A DNA stretch of 64,000 bases from Ruegeria lacuscaerulensis (GTDB lineage: Bacteria; Pseudomonadota; Alphaproteobacteria; Rhodobacterales; Rhodobacteraceae): positions 186,001-250,000 of the forward strand of contig NZ_WPZL01000003.1 in NCBI RefSeq assembly GCF_013031245.1, given 5' to 3'. Made by a program: the position numbers and the translations under genes. Every line of letters begins with the position of its first letter. Position 1 is the stretch's first letter. Below are positions 37,865 to 46,430 of the stretch, one piece after another. The notes beneath the pieces were generated by a model. That model did no database searches and was not told where the DNA came from. It was given only the letters and a program-made list of their open reading frames with translations.

Positions 37865-39199
37865 ATGGCACAGGCCATGAAAATCGCCATTGTGGATGAC
37901 GAACAGGACATGCGCCAGTCGATCAGCCAATGGCTGGCGCTGTCTGGATACGACACCGAGACCTTTTCCAGCGCCGAGGATGCGCTGAAGGTGCTGGGCC
38001 CTGAATATCCGGGCATTGTGATTTCAGACATTAAAATGCCGGGGATGGATGGCATTCAGCTGCTGAAAAAGCTGATGGGGGCCGACAGCACACTGCCGGT
38101 CATCATGATCACGGGCCACGGCGATGTGCCCATGGCCGTCGAGGCCATGCGGGTCGGCGCGTTCGATTTCCTTGAAAAACCGTTTAACCCGGATCGGATG
38201 TCCGAACTGGCCAAGCGCGCCAGCAACGCGCGTCGTCTGACGCTGGACAACCGGGCGCTTCGGCGTGAGTTGTCCGGCGGCACTCAGATCATGAACAAGC
38301 TGATCGGTGCCAGCCCGGTTATGGAACGTCTGCGCGAGGACATTCTGGATCTGGGCCAGGCCGACGGCCACGTGTTGATCGACGGCGAGACCGGAACCGG
38401 TAAAACTCTTGTGGCCCATGCATTGCATGCCGTAGGAAGCCGGGCGGGTAAGAAATTCGTGCTGGTTTCCTGTGCCGCACTGGAAGAAGAGGCGCTTTCG
38501 AAACGTCTGTTCGGCCCAATGATGCCCGAAGATGCGCAGTTGCCAGCTATCGAAGAGGCGCGTGGCGGAACACTGGTTCTGGAAGATGTCGAAGCACTGA
38601 GCGACACGTTGCAAGCCCGCCTGTTGAGCGTCATGAATGATCAGGGCACACCTGCCGAAACGCGGATCGTCGCCATCTCCAACCTGCAAGAGGCCGGGAA
38701 GACCAGCGAAGATGTCCTGCGTCCGGATCTGTTCTATCGTTTAGCAGCGTTGCGGATCACTATGCCGCCGCTGCGACAGCGAGGAGAGGATATCCTGACG
38801 CTGTTCACCCGTCTCAGCGAACAGTTCGCCGAAGAATATGGCTGCGAAGCCCCACAGGTCAGCGCGCAAGAGGCCGCACAGTTGCTGCAGGCGCCGTGGC
38901 CGGGCAATGTGCGTCAGTTGATCAACATCGCGGAGCGCGCGGTGCTGCAGTCTCGTCGCGGCTCCGGCACGATTGCGTCGTTGTTGATGTCGGATCACGA
39001 AGAAATGCAGCCTGTGATGACAACCGAGGGCAAACCGCTCAAGGAATATGTCGAGGCATTTGAACGTATGCTGATCGACAATACGATGCGCCGGCATAAG
39101 GGCTCGATCGCGTCGGTCATGGAAGAGCTGTGCCTGCCGCGCCGGACGTTGAACGAGAAGATGGCCAAATACGGTCTTCAGCGCTCGGACTATCTGTAA
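37865..39199 (+). CDS. dctD: DctD-like response regulator with AAA+ domain lacking the sigma54 contact loop
   Basis: The protein has 444 residues. The receiver domain (1-125) has phosphoacceptor Asp55 in VISDIKMPGMDG. The AAA+ domain (about 145-375) has Walker A GETGTGKT (near 174), but where NtrC-type proteins have a GAFTGA loop after LFG it reads LFGPMMPEDAQLPAIEEA, and the Walker B is LVLEDVE rather than LFLDE. A Fis-type helix-turn-helix closes it (GSIASVMEELCLPRRTLNEK). Without GAFTGA it probably cannot open sigma54 promoters. It is co-transcribed with dctB. Confidence 0.85.
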   Translation: MAQAMKIAIVDDEQDMRQSISQWLALSGYDTETFSSAEDALKVLGPEYPGIVISDIKMPGMDGIQLLKKLMGADSTLPVIMITGHGDVPMAVEAMRVGAFDFLEKPFNPDRMSELAKRASNARRLTLDNRALRRELSGGTQIMNKLIGASPVMERLREDILDLGQADGHVLIDGETGTGKTLVAHALHAVGSRAGKKFVLVSCAALEEEALSKRLFGPMMPEDAQLPAIEEARGGTLVLEDVEALSDTLQARLLSVMNDQGTPAETRIVAISNLQEAGKTSEDVLRPDLFYRLAALRITMPPLRQRGEDILTLFTRLSEQFAEEYGCEAPQVSAQEAAQLLQAPWPGNVRQLINIAERAVLQSRRGSGTIASLLMSDHEEMQPVMTTEGKPLKEYVEAFERMLIDNTMRRHKGSIASVMEELCLPRRTLNEKMAKYGLQRSDYL

Positions 39200-39726
39200 C
39201 AGGGGCTCCGCCCGATTGTGGTGCAAGTCGTCCATCGGACGATTTGCCCCTTATCGCTTTATTCACAGGGTATTTTTGACCCGTTAACGGGTTTCCGCGC
39301 GGCCTTCGGCTGTAGCGGTGCAGTTTGCCCATTGTCTTTTCCACAGGACTGCTTTTATTGTAACCGGACGGGCCGGGCCGTTTTTTACGTCCATAAGCCC
39401 CGAATCTTTGAGTTTCGCTGCAACGCCGCAGGTGGTGACCTATCCCACACGGCGAAGCAGACCGATTGAGCCCCGACAGGGGCAGTTGAACGCCTGAGCC
39501 CGCAAATGCGGGCGAAAGGAAAAAATGGGCAGGTAGCGGACGACCGCACCTGTCGGAGAAGAACCGCGATGACGCGCGCGCAACGACTGAGTATACGGGC
39601 AGGGGGCCACAGCGCCAGACCCTGCCGCGCGCCGTCCGATATCGCCCTGACAAGACACCACCCCAAAAGCGCCTGTCCCCCCGGACGGGTAAGGACAACG
39701 CGTTTGGCGCGGTGCACCAAGGACAC
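39200..39726 (+). promoter_or_regulatory. Long structured intergenic region and 5' leader of rne
   Basis: This 527-base stretch has no convincing gene. It starts with a hairpin after dctD (GCAAGTCGTCC with GGACGATTTGC, 39222-39246) that may end the dctBD transcript. A perfect palindrome ACCCGTTAACGGGT lies at 39279-39292. Further on are several strong hairpins, for example GCCCGC/GCGGGC near 39498-39513 and CAGGT-GCGG/CCGC-ACCTG near 39530-39553. Such a leader suits feedback control of RNase E by cleavage of its own 5' UTR, known in other bacteria. Confidence 0.5.
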
Positions 39727-42588
39727 ATGGCTAAGAAAATGCTTATCGATGCCACCCACGCGGAGGAAACCCGCGTCGTGGTGGTCGACGGAAACAAGGT
39801 CGAGGAGTTTGACTTTGAATCCGAAAACAAACGCCAGCTTGCTGGCAACATCTATCTGGCAAAAGTAACGCGGGTTGAGCCGTCTCTGCAGGCGGCATTT
39901 GTGGACTACGGCGGGAACCGGCACGGCTTCCTGGCGTTTTCCGAGATTCACCCGGATTACTACCAGATCCCCGTCGCCGACCGCGAAGCGCTCATGGAAG
40001 AAGAGCGTGCTTATGCCGAGGCGATGAAGGCGCGGGACGAAGCCGAAGAGGCCAAACCCAAGAAACGCCGGTCCCGGTCGCGGACCAAGGCTGCAGACGT
40101 GAAGTCAGACGACGTAGTCGAAAGTATCGAGGTTTCGTCCGAACCCACAGGGATGGAGACGATTGACCTGGACGAAGGTGAAGAGGGCGCCGATATGTCG
40201 GTTCCCGAAGGCACCTCGCCGGTGGAACTCGTCGCTGAGACACCAGTCGAAGAGCCTGGTGATGAAGCCGATGCGCCTGAACGGACAGAGGGTGCTGCTG
40301 AAGGTATTCAGCAGGAGGCTGATGAATCGGTCGAGGTTGAGACCGTAGAGGCTTCGGACCAGGAAGAAACGGCAGAGACCGAGCCAGAAGCAGTTGCCTC
40401 TGAGGAAGACGTTGCCGAAGGTGAAGCCGTTGCGGAAGCTACGGATGCAACTGATGCTGAGGCCACTGAGGAAACTCAGGAAGCTGCCGAGGCTGAGGAC
40501 GAAAAACGCAAAGACGACGCTCGGGACTCGGACGAAACCGAAGCCCGCGCAGATGCGTCTGCCAAGGATGACACGATTGAATCCGTTGCTGATGAGGATG
40601 ACAGCGAGGACATTCGTCCGCCGCGCAAGCCGCGTCCGCGTCGGTACAAGATCCAGGAAGTCATCAAGGTACGTCAGGTTCTGCTGGTGCAGGTTGTCAA
40701 AGAAGAGCGCGGCAACAAGGGCGCCGCTCTGACCACATACCTGTCGCTTGCTGGTCGCTACTGTGTCTTGATGCCCAACACCGCTCGGGGCGGTGGGATC
40801 AGCCGCAAGATCACCAATGCACCAGACCGCAAGAAACTGAAAGAAATCGCGGCGGACATTGACGTGCCGACCGGTGCAGGTCTGATCATCCGGACAGCGG
40901 GTGCCAAGCGTACCAAATCCGAAATCAAACGTGATTATGAATACCTGCAGCGCATGTGGGAGCAGATTCGCGAACTGACATTGCAGTCCATTGCACCCGC
41001 GAAGATTTATGAAGAAGGCGACCTGATTAAACGCTCGATCCGCGATCTCTATAACCGCGAAATCGACGAAGTTCTCGTCGAAGGTGACGGCGGATACCGC
41101 ATCGCCAAGGACTTCATGAAGATGATCATGCCGTCCCACGCCAAAAACGTGAAACGGTATGAGGACGCATTGCCTCTGTTCGCGCGGTATCAAGTCGAAA
41201 GCTACCTGACGGGGATGTTCAACCCGACCGTTCAGTTGAGGTCCGGCGGGTATATTGTAATCGGCGTGACTGAAGCGCTTGTAGCGATTGATGTGAACTC
41301 GGGCCGGGCCACCAAGGAGGGCTCGATCGAGGACACGGCGCTTAAGACCAATCTTGAAGCCGCCGAGGAGGTTGCGCGGCAATTGCGTCTGCGCGACCTG
41401 GCTGGTCTGATTGTCATCGACTTCATCGATATGGATGAGCGCAAGAACAACTCGGCCGTCGAAAAACGCCTGAAAGAAAAGCTGAAAACCGACCGTGCAC
41501 GTATTCAGGTCGGCCGGATTTCCGGCTTTGGCCTGATGGAGATGAGCCGTCAGCGTCTGCGCCCTGGTATGTTGGAGGCAACCACGCAACCGTGCCCGTC
41601 CTGCCATGGCACCGGCCTGATCCGCTCGGACGACAACATGGCGCTGACCATCCTGCGTCAGATCGAGGAAGAGGGTACGCGCCGCCGTTCACGCGAGGTT
41701 CTGGTGCGCTGCCCGGTCAGCATTGCCAACTTCCTGATGAACCAGAAACGCGAACACATCGCCCAGATCGAGGCGCGCTATGGATTGTCGGTGCGCGTTG
41801 AAGGCGATGTCCATCTGGTCAGCCCCGATTTCTCGATGGAGAAGTTCAAGACCGCCAGCCGGTTTGTACCCGAGCCCACCGCACCGGTCGTATCGGTGGA
41901 TGCGACCTTGATGGATCTGGTGGACGCGGACGAGGAAGACGCGGTCGAGGAGGAAACGGTCCAGGCCGAAGAAGAGACCAAGCCCAAGCGTAAACGCCGC
42001 CGTCGTCGCCGCAAAAAAAGCGGCGGATCTGGTGAGACGCCGGAGGTCGAAGCCGAGAACGACGAGGCAGCCGCCCGTGAATCGGTCGAGGAGTCCACAT
42101 CGGAACCTGAAGCCGAAGACGCCGAGAAAGAAGAAAAGCCCAAACGCCGCCGTGCTCCGCGCCGCAAGAAGAAGGACACCGAACCGGTTGAAGCGGCTGA
42201 AGAAAACACCGCCGAAGTGGAAGCCAGGGTCGCCGACCCGATTGAGCAAACCGATGTCGTTGCCTCTGGTGAGGAAGCTTCTGAAGCTGAGCCGCAAGCC
42301 ACTCCGGAACAGACCAGCGAAGGCGTTGAGGAGGAGGCAGAACCAGCTGTTGAGGTCGAGATCGAGCCAGTAGCAGAGGAAGCGACTGAGGTTACCACAG
42401 AAGAGGTCACCGAGCCTGTAGCGGATGAAGCCAATGAGCCGGTAGCGGCGGAATCCTTGGAGCCGACGCCGGAAACACCGGTCGAAGAATCGCCCGAGCC
42501 CGTCTTGGAAGTGGTTTCAGATGAACCCGAGCAACCCAGCAAGCCGGATAAGCCCAAGAGGCGCGGCTGGTGGTCATTGGGCCAGTAA
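39727..42588 (+). CDS. rne: Ribonuclease E/G
   Basis: The protein has 953 residues. The catalytic core has the S1 domain split by an acidic insertion (about residues 85-297), then the 5' sensor and DNase I-like parts with the metal ligands in VAIDVNSGRATKE and IDFIDMDERKNNSAVE, and the zinc link CPSCHGTG near 622. The C-terminal 220 residues are disordered, with basic blocks (KRKRRRRRRKKS, KRRRAPRRKKKD) and long acidic repeats, the usual degradosome scaffold. It is the main mRNA decay and rRNA processing enzyme. AAGGA lies just before the ATG at 39727. A terminator follows. Confidence 0.95.
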   Translation: MAKKMLIDATHAEETRVVVVDGNKVEEFDFESENKRQLAGNIYLAKVTRVEPSLQAAFVDYGGNRHGFLAFSEIHPDYYQIPVADREALMEEERAYAEAMKARDEAEEAKPKKRRSRSRTKAADVKSDDVVESIEVSSEPTGMETIDLDEGEEGADMSVPEGTSPVELVAETPVEEPGDEADAPERTEGAAEGIQQEADESVEVETVEASDQEETAETEPEAVASEEDVAEGEAVAEATDATDAEATEETQEAAEAEDEKRKDDARDSDETEARADASAKDDTIESVADEDDSEDIRPPRKPRPRRYKIQEVIKVRQVLLVQVVKEERGNKGAALTTYLSLAGRYCVLMPNTARGGGISRKITNAPDRKKLKEIAADIDVPTGAGLIIRTAGAKRTKSEIKRDYEYLQRMWEQIRELTLQSIAPAKIYEEGDLIKRSIRDLYNREIDEVLVEGDGGYRIAKDFMKMIMPSHAKNVKRYEDALPLFARYQVESYLTGMFNPTVQLRSGGYIVIGVTEALVAIDVNSGRATKEGSIEDTALKTNLEAAEEVARQLRLRDLAGLIVIDFIDMDERKNNSAVEKRLKEKLKTDRARIQVGRISGFGLMEMSRQRLRPGMLEATTQPCPSCHGTGLIRSDDNMALTILRQIEEEGTRRRSREVLVRCPVSIANFLMNQKREHIAQIEARYGLSVRVEGDVHLVSPDFSMEKFKTASRFVPEPTAPVVSVDATLMDLVDADEEDAVEEETVQAEEETKPKRKRRRRRRKKSGGSGETPEVEAENDEAAARESVEESTSEPEAEDAEKEEKPKRRRAPRRKKKDTEPVEAAEENTAEVEARVADPIEQTDVVASGEEASEAEPQATPEQTSEGVEEEAEPAVEVEIEPVAEEATEVTTEEVTEPVADEANEPVAAESLEPTPETPVEESPEPVLEVVSDEPEQPSKPDKPKRRGWWSLGQ

Positions 42589-42593
42589 TAAGA

Positions 42594-42619
42594 AAGGCGG
42601 GCTCCGGGCCCGCCTTTTC
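42594..42619 (+). terminator. Intrinsic terminator of rne
   Basis: A 9-bp stem (AAGGCGGGC with GCCCGCCTT) is followed by TTCTTTTG, six bases past the rne stop. Confidence 0.85.
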
Positions 42620-42641
42620 TTTTGTCGTGAGTGATCTCAAC

Positions 42642-42875
42642 TCAGCCTGATTTCTGAATGACGTAGATCTGATGCCCGTCCGCGTCCTCTTGTGACAGCA
42701 AGCTGTGTCCGCTTTCAGCACAGAAATGTGGAACATCGATAATCGCCGCGGGATCATCGGCCAACACGCGCAAGACTGCCCCTTGGGGCATGGAATTAAG
42801 ACGTTTTCTGGCTTTCAGCACGGGGAGAGGGCATAGCAGGCCCAAAGCATCGAGCGTTTCGGTGGGATTTGACAT
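42642..42875 (-). CDS. TusA/SirA-family sulfur carrier protein
   Basis: The protein has 77 residues. The signature CPLPVLKARKRL is present with the sulfur-carrying Cys15 in LGLLCPLPVL, and VLADDPAAIIDVPHFC follows. TusA-like proteins pass persulfide sulfur in tRNA thiolation, molybdenum cofactor or other pathways. Which of these this one serves cannot be told. It is transcribed against ccdA, which starts 105 bases away. Confidence 0.88.
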   Translation of the reverse strand: MSNPTETLDALGLLCPLPVLKARKRLNSMPQGAVLRVLADDPAAIIDVPHFCAESGHSLLSQEDADGHQIYVIQKSG

Positions 42876-42980
42876 AAAGGTCAGATATTTCCACTTTTAC
42901 GCAGTGTCCAGCGTGCAAGCACGAGGATGTGACCGAATGGCCCGGTGACGCGGCGGGCTTGATACCATATGTGCTGATCC

Positions 42981-43733
42981 ATGTTCGGAATAGAAATCAT
43001 AGACGCGGGCCTGCTGCCTGCCATGTTCGTCGCGATGCTCGGCGGGTTGATCAGCTTTTTGTCGCCCTGCGTGCTGCCTATCGTTCCACCCTATCTGGCT
43101 TATATGAGCGGCGTAACGATAAACGAGATGCAGGATGAGGCACAGGCGCGACGAAAGGCGACTTTGTCGGCGCTGTTTTTCGTTCTGGGCCTTTCGACCG
43201 TGTTCTTGTTGCTTGGGTTCACAGCCTCGGCGTTTGGTGCGTTTGTGCTTACAAACCAGGTACTGTTTGCGAAACTGTCCGGCGCTGTCGTTATCGTCTT
43301 CGGACTGCATTTTCTGAACGTGTTCCGCATTCCTTTCCTTGATCGCGAGGCACGCATCGATGCGGGGGATTCCGGCGGGTCGGTTTTCGGAGCCTATATC
43401 CTTGGTCTGGCCTTCGCATTCGGCTGGACGCCATGCATCGGTCCTCAGTTGGGTGCGATCCTGTCGTTGGCCGCGTCAGAGGCCTCGGTGGCGCGTGGCA
43501 CCTTGTTGCTGGGCGTGTACGCAGCGGGTCTTGGGATTCCGTTCCTGCTGGCAGCGATGTTCCTGAACCGGTCGATGTCTGTCATGAACCGCATCAAGCC
43601 GCATATGGGAATGATCGAAAAGGTCATGGGCGGTCTGCTGCTGTTCGTAGGGATCATGCTGATTACTGGTCTGTTCACCGAGTTCAGCTGGTGGCTGCTG
43701 GAAACCTTCCCCGCGCTTGCAAATTTCGGATGA
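42981..43733 (+). CDS. ccdA: Cytochrome c biogenesis protein CcdA
   Basis: The protein has 250 residues and six membrane helices. The two redox cysteines are in FLSPCVLPIVPPYLAYMSG (near Cys30) and FGWTPCIGPQLGAIL (near Cys154), the paired motifs of the CcdA/DsbD family. It moves electrons from cytoplasmic thioredoxin to periplasmic thiol proteins such as those reducing apocytochrome c, so it works with the ccmEFH genes 15 kb away. Confidence 0.93.
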   Translation: MFGIEIIDAGLLPAMFVAMLGGLISFLSPCVLPIVPPYLAYMSGVTINEMQDEAQARRKATLSALFFVLGLSTVFLLLGFTASAFGAFVLTNQVLFAKLSGAVVIVFGLHFLNVFRIPFLDREARIDAGDSGGSVFGAYILGLAFAFGWTPCIGPQLGAILSLAASEASVARGTLLLGVYAAGLGIPFLLAAMFLNRSMSVMNRIKPHMGMIEKVMGGLLLFVGIMLITGLFTEFSWWLLETFPALANFG

Positions 43734-43796
43734 TGTGACGATCGGACTTACCATGAGGGTAAGGCTGCGCTAACCTGCGCGGCAGAAGGTAAGGCT

Positions 43797-45011
43797 ATGA
43801 GCAGTCACACAAATCAGCCGCAGGTGCGCAGGCGTCGGGTGTTTTACATTCCCGGCTATGATCCGATTCACCCCCGGCGGTATCGTGAGTTGTATCGCAA
43901 GGAAAGCCAGGCTCAGGCCGAAATCTCGGGGTATGAGATTTCGATTTCGCCCAAAACGGGTGACGGACCGTACGGGTGGTGCGTTCGGTCGTGTCAGGAC
44001 GGGGCTGAGGTTGAGGCGGATATCGATGTTTTGGTCTGGTCGGACATCGTGCGCGATAGTATGTCGAATTCGATCGCCGCGACCTATGTTCAGTTCATCC
44101 GCACGGCATGGATCTATATTGGCACAGGGACCCTTTGGCGCCTGATGAGACTGCGCAAGGGCCCTGTGATCGCGGCACTCTATCCGGTCGGAATGCTGGT
44201 TGTTCAGCTTGCCGTCGCGTTGGCAATCGGCTGGGCGATAGCAGCAATACTGTGGCCAATCGTGATCTGGTTGGCGCTGATGCCGGCAGTGGCCGCCGTA
44301 TACGCCTTGCTGTATTGGTTTCGAAAGATCGACAACCGCCTGTTTGTCTACTACCTGATGCACGACTACGCTTACACCGCCGCGTTTCACGGCGCCCTTT
44401 CAACCGAACTACAAGCGCGGCTGTCCGAGTTCACCGCTCAAATCAGACAGTCTCTTGAGACGGATGTGGACGAGGTATTGGTGGTTGGGCATTCCTCGGG
44501 TGCACATCTGGGTGTCACTGTTCTGGCTGATGTACTCCGCGCAGACGCGCTTGTGGGAACCGGTCCAAAACTGTCTTTTTTGACATTGGGGCAGGTGGTG
44601 CCCATGGTGTCGTTCCTGCCCAGGGCTAAGGGTTTGCGCAAAGATTTGCAGTTTCTTTCTGAACGTACCGACCTCACCTGGGTCGATGTATCCGCACCGG
44701 GGGATGGGTGTGCGTTTGCGTTATGTGACCCGGTTGCAGTCTCCGGCGTTGCTACTGACGAAACGCGCTGGCCTTTGGTCCTGTCTGCCGCCTTTACCCA
44801 AACCCTGTCTTCTGATCGCTGGCAGGAGCTGCGCTGGCGCTTTTTCCGGCTTCATTTCCAATATCTTTGCGCGTTTGACCGACCGGGTGGTTACGATTAT
44901 TTCCGCGTTACGGCCGGGCCTCAGACATTGGGCCAACGTTTCGCAGGGCGCGCTCCGTCAAAGTCCCGCATCGAAACACCTGTCTCGAAATACAGGTCGG
45001 TGCAGACATGA
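43797..45011 (+). CDS. Membrane-bound serine hydrolase-like protein of unknown function
   Basis: The protein has 404 residues. RRRVFYIPGYDPIHPRRYRE at the start and the nucleophile elbow VVGHSSGAHLGVTVLAD (Ser near 231) indicate an alpha/beta hydrolase fold. Two membrane helices interrupt it (about 118-145 and 150-172, LYPVGMLVVQLAVALAIGWA and WLALMPAVAAVYALLYW). The region PGDGCAFALCDPVAVSG is distinctive. Substrate unknown. It ends overlapping the start of a P450 gene (ATGA), so the two are co-translated and probably work together, perhaps on a lipid or hydrophobic compound. Confidence 0.65.
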   Translation: MSSHTNQPQVRRRRVFYIPGYDPIHPRRYRELYRKESQAQAEISGYEISISPKTGDGPYGWCVRSCQDGAEVEADIDVLVWSDIVRDSMSNSIAATYVQFIRTAWIYIGTGTLWRLMRLRKGPVIAALYPVGMLVVQLAVALAIGWAIAAILWPIVIWLALMPAVAAVYALLYWFRKIDNRLFVYYLMHDYAYTAAFHGALSTELQARLSEFTAQIRQSLETDVDEVLVVGHSSGAHLGVTVLADVLRADALVGTGPKLSFLTLGQVVPMVSFLPRAKGLRKDLQFLSERTDLTWVDVSAPGDGCAFALCDPVAVSGVATDETRWPLVLSAAFTQTLSSDRWQELRWRFFRLHFQYLCAFDRPGGYDYFRVTAGPQTLGQRFAGRAPSKSRIETPVSKYRSVQT

Positions 45012-46357
45012 TCCCGCCAAAGCCGACACCCCGCCCGGATAAAGTGTCTCTGTGGCGGTATTTGAAACTGTTCCGCAAAGATTTACTTTCTGCTCAGCCG
45101 CAACGTCTGTACCGAGCCTGGATGGCCGAATTTCGCACGCCGTTCTTCCGGTCTTACATGATCAACCAGCCGGAACTTGTTGATACTGTTCTTAAACAAC
45201 GCTCGGACGATTTTCCAAAATCCGGCCGTATCAGCGAAGGGCTACGCCCGTTACTCGGGGACTCGGTCTTTTTGACCAATGGTGAAACCTGGAAGCGGCA
45301 GCGCAGGATCATTGATCCAGCCTTCGAAGGGGGGCGTCTGAAATCCACATATCCCGCCATGCTGGATGCGGCCAAGGCCTGCGTTGAAAGGCTGCGTGCT
45401 CACACCGGGACAGATATCGAGTGTGAAGAACTCACCAGCCACGCGGCAGCAGATGTGATTTTCCGGACTTTGTTCTCGGTCCCGATCGAGAATGAAGTGG
45501 CCGCTCAGGTGTTCGAGAAATTCAGGTCGTTCCAGCGCCAACAACCGTTGCTGAATCTGGCGGCGTTCGTGCCCGTGCCACGCTGGGTGCCACGCCTGCA
45601 TTCCCGAAACACCCAAAGGAACGCGAAGGACATCAGGGCATTGATCGCGCGACTGACTGCTGAACGTGCGGAGTTGATTGCATTGGGGCGGGCACCTGAC
45701 GATCTGGCCACCAAAATTATGACGACCCGGGATCCCGAAACAGGGCGCTGTTTCGACACGCAAGAGATGGTGGATCAGGTTGCCATCTTTTTCCTCGCTG
45801 GCCATGAAACCAGCGCGTCAGCTCTGGCCTGGACGTTGTACCTGATTGCCTTGTATCCCGAATGGCAGGACAAGATCGCATCTGAAGCGCAAGGTCTCGC
45901 CGACCCCAGCTTTGCGACGGTTTCCAAACTTAAGTTTAGCCGTGACGTGTTCCGCGAGGCTCTGCGCCTGTATCCTCCGGTGCCTATGATGGTTCGGGAG
46001 GCAACCTGTCCGGAAACGTTCCGGGGCAGGGGCATTCCCAAGGGCTCGCAGATTGTCGTCAGCCCCTGGCACCTGCACCGCCACGAGCGTCTTTGGGATC
46101 GACCGGATGAATTCGACCCCGAACGTTGGAGTACCGAGAACGGGAAAACCTGCCAACGGCAGGCCTATATCCCGTTTTCCACTGGCCCACGTGTGTGTAC
46201 CGGAGCAGGGTTTGCCATGGTCGAAGGGCCACTCCTGCTTTCTATGCTGCTGAAAAACTACAGATTTCAGCTTGTAGAGGGTCAGGTGCCGGTACCAGTG
46301 GCGCATTTGACGGTCCGGTCCAGGGACGGCATCTGGTTGCGCGTTGTTGAGCGCTAA
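45008..46357 (+). CDS. Cytochrome P450
   Basis: The protein has 449 residues, full length. The heme-binding loop FSTGPRVCTGAGFAMVEG (Cys near 397), the oxygen-activating I-helix FFLAGHETSAS (near 263) and the ExxR motif EALRLYPP (near 316) are all intact, and the PERF-type stretch is FDPERWS. There is no membrane anchor. It is related to bacterial P450s of the CYP102/CYP4-like fatty acid class in overall style, but the substrate is not known. No ferredoxin or reductase gene is adjacent, so electron partners are elsewhere. It overlaps the hydrolase gene by four bases. Confidence 0.9.
   Translation: MIPPKPTPRPDKVSLWRYLKLFRKDLLSAQPQRLYRAWMAEFRTPFFRSYMINQPELVDTVLKQRSDDFPKSGRISEGLRPLLGDSVFLTNGETWKRQRRIIDPAFEGGRLKSTYPAMLDAAKACVERLRAHTGTDIECEELTSHAAADVIFRTLFSVPIENEVAAQVFEKFRSFQRQQPLLNLAAFVPVPRWVPRLHSRNTQRNAKDIRALIARLTAERAELIALGRAPDDLATKIMTTRDPETGRCFDTQEMVDQVAIFFLAGHETSASALAWTLYLIALYPEWQDKIASEAQGLADPSFATVSKLKFSRDVFREALRLYPPVPMMVREATCPETFRGRGIPKGSQIVVSPWHLHRHERLWDRPDEFDPERWSTENGKTCQRQAYIPFSTGPRVCTGAGFAMVEGPLLLSMLLKNYRFQLVEGQVPVPVAHLTVRSRDGIWLRVVER
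46348..46357. promoter_or_regulatory. TTAGCGCTAA-like palindrome upstream of the aldolase gene
   Basis: TGAGCGCTAA differs by one base from TTAGCGCTAA and overlaps the P450 stop codon, 73 bases before the aldolase start. It matches the sites before the two gap genes. Confidence 0.4.
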
Positions 46358-46430
46358 CAACCTACCATCGCCCTTCGCCTTGCTGTATGCGATTGGAAAT
46401 TGCGGAATCATTGTTGAATGGGAAAGTCTT

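Noticed and set aside
40105..41607. 500-residue open frame on the minus strand inside rne
   Set aside because: It lies opposite the intact rne frame and its biased composition follows from the GC-rich codons of rne; no recognisable domain.
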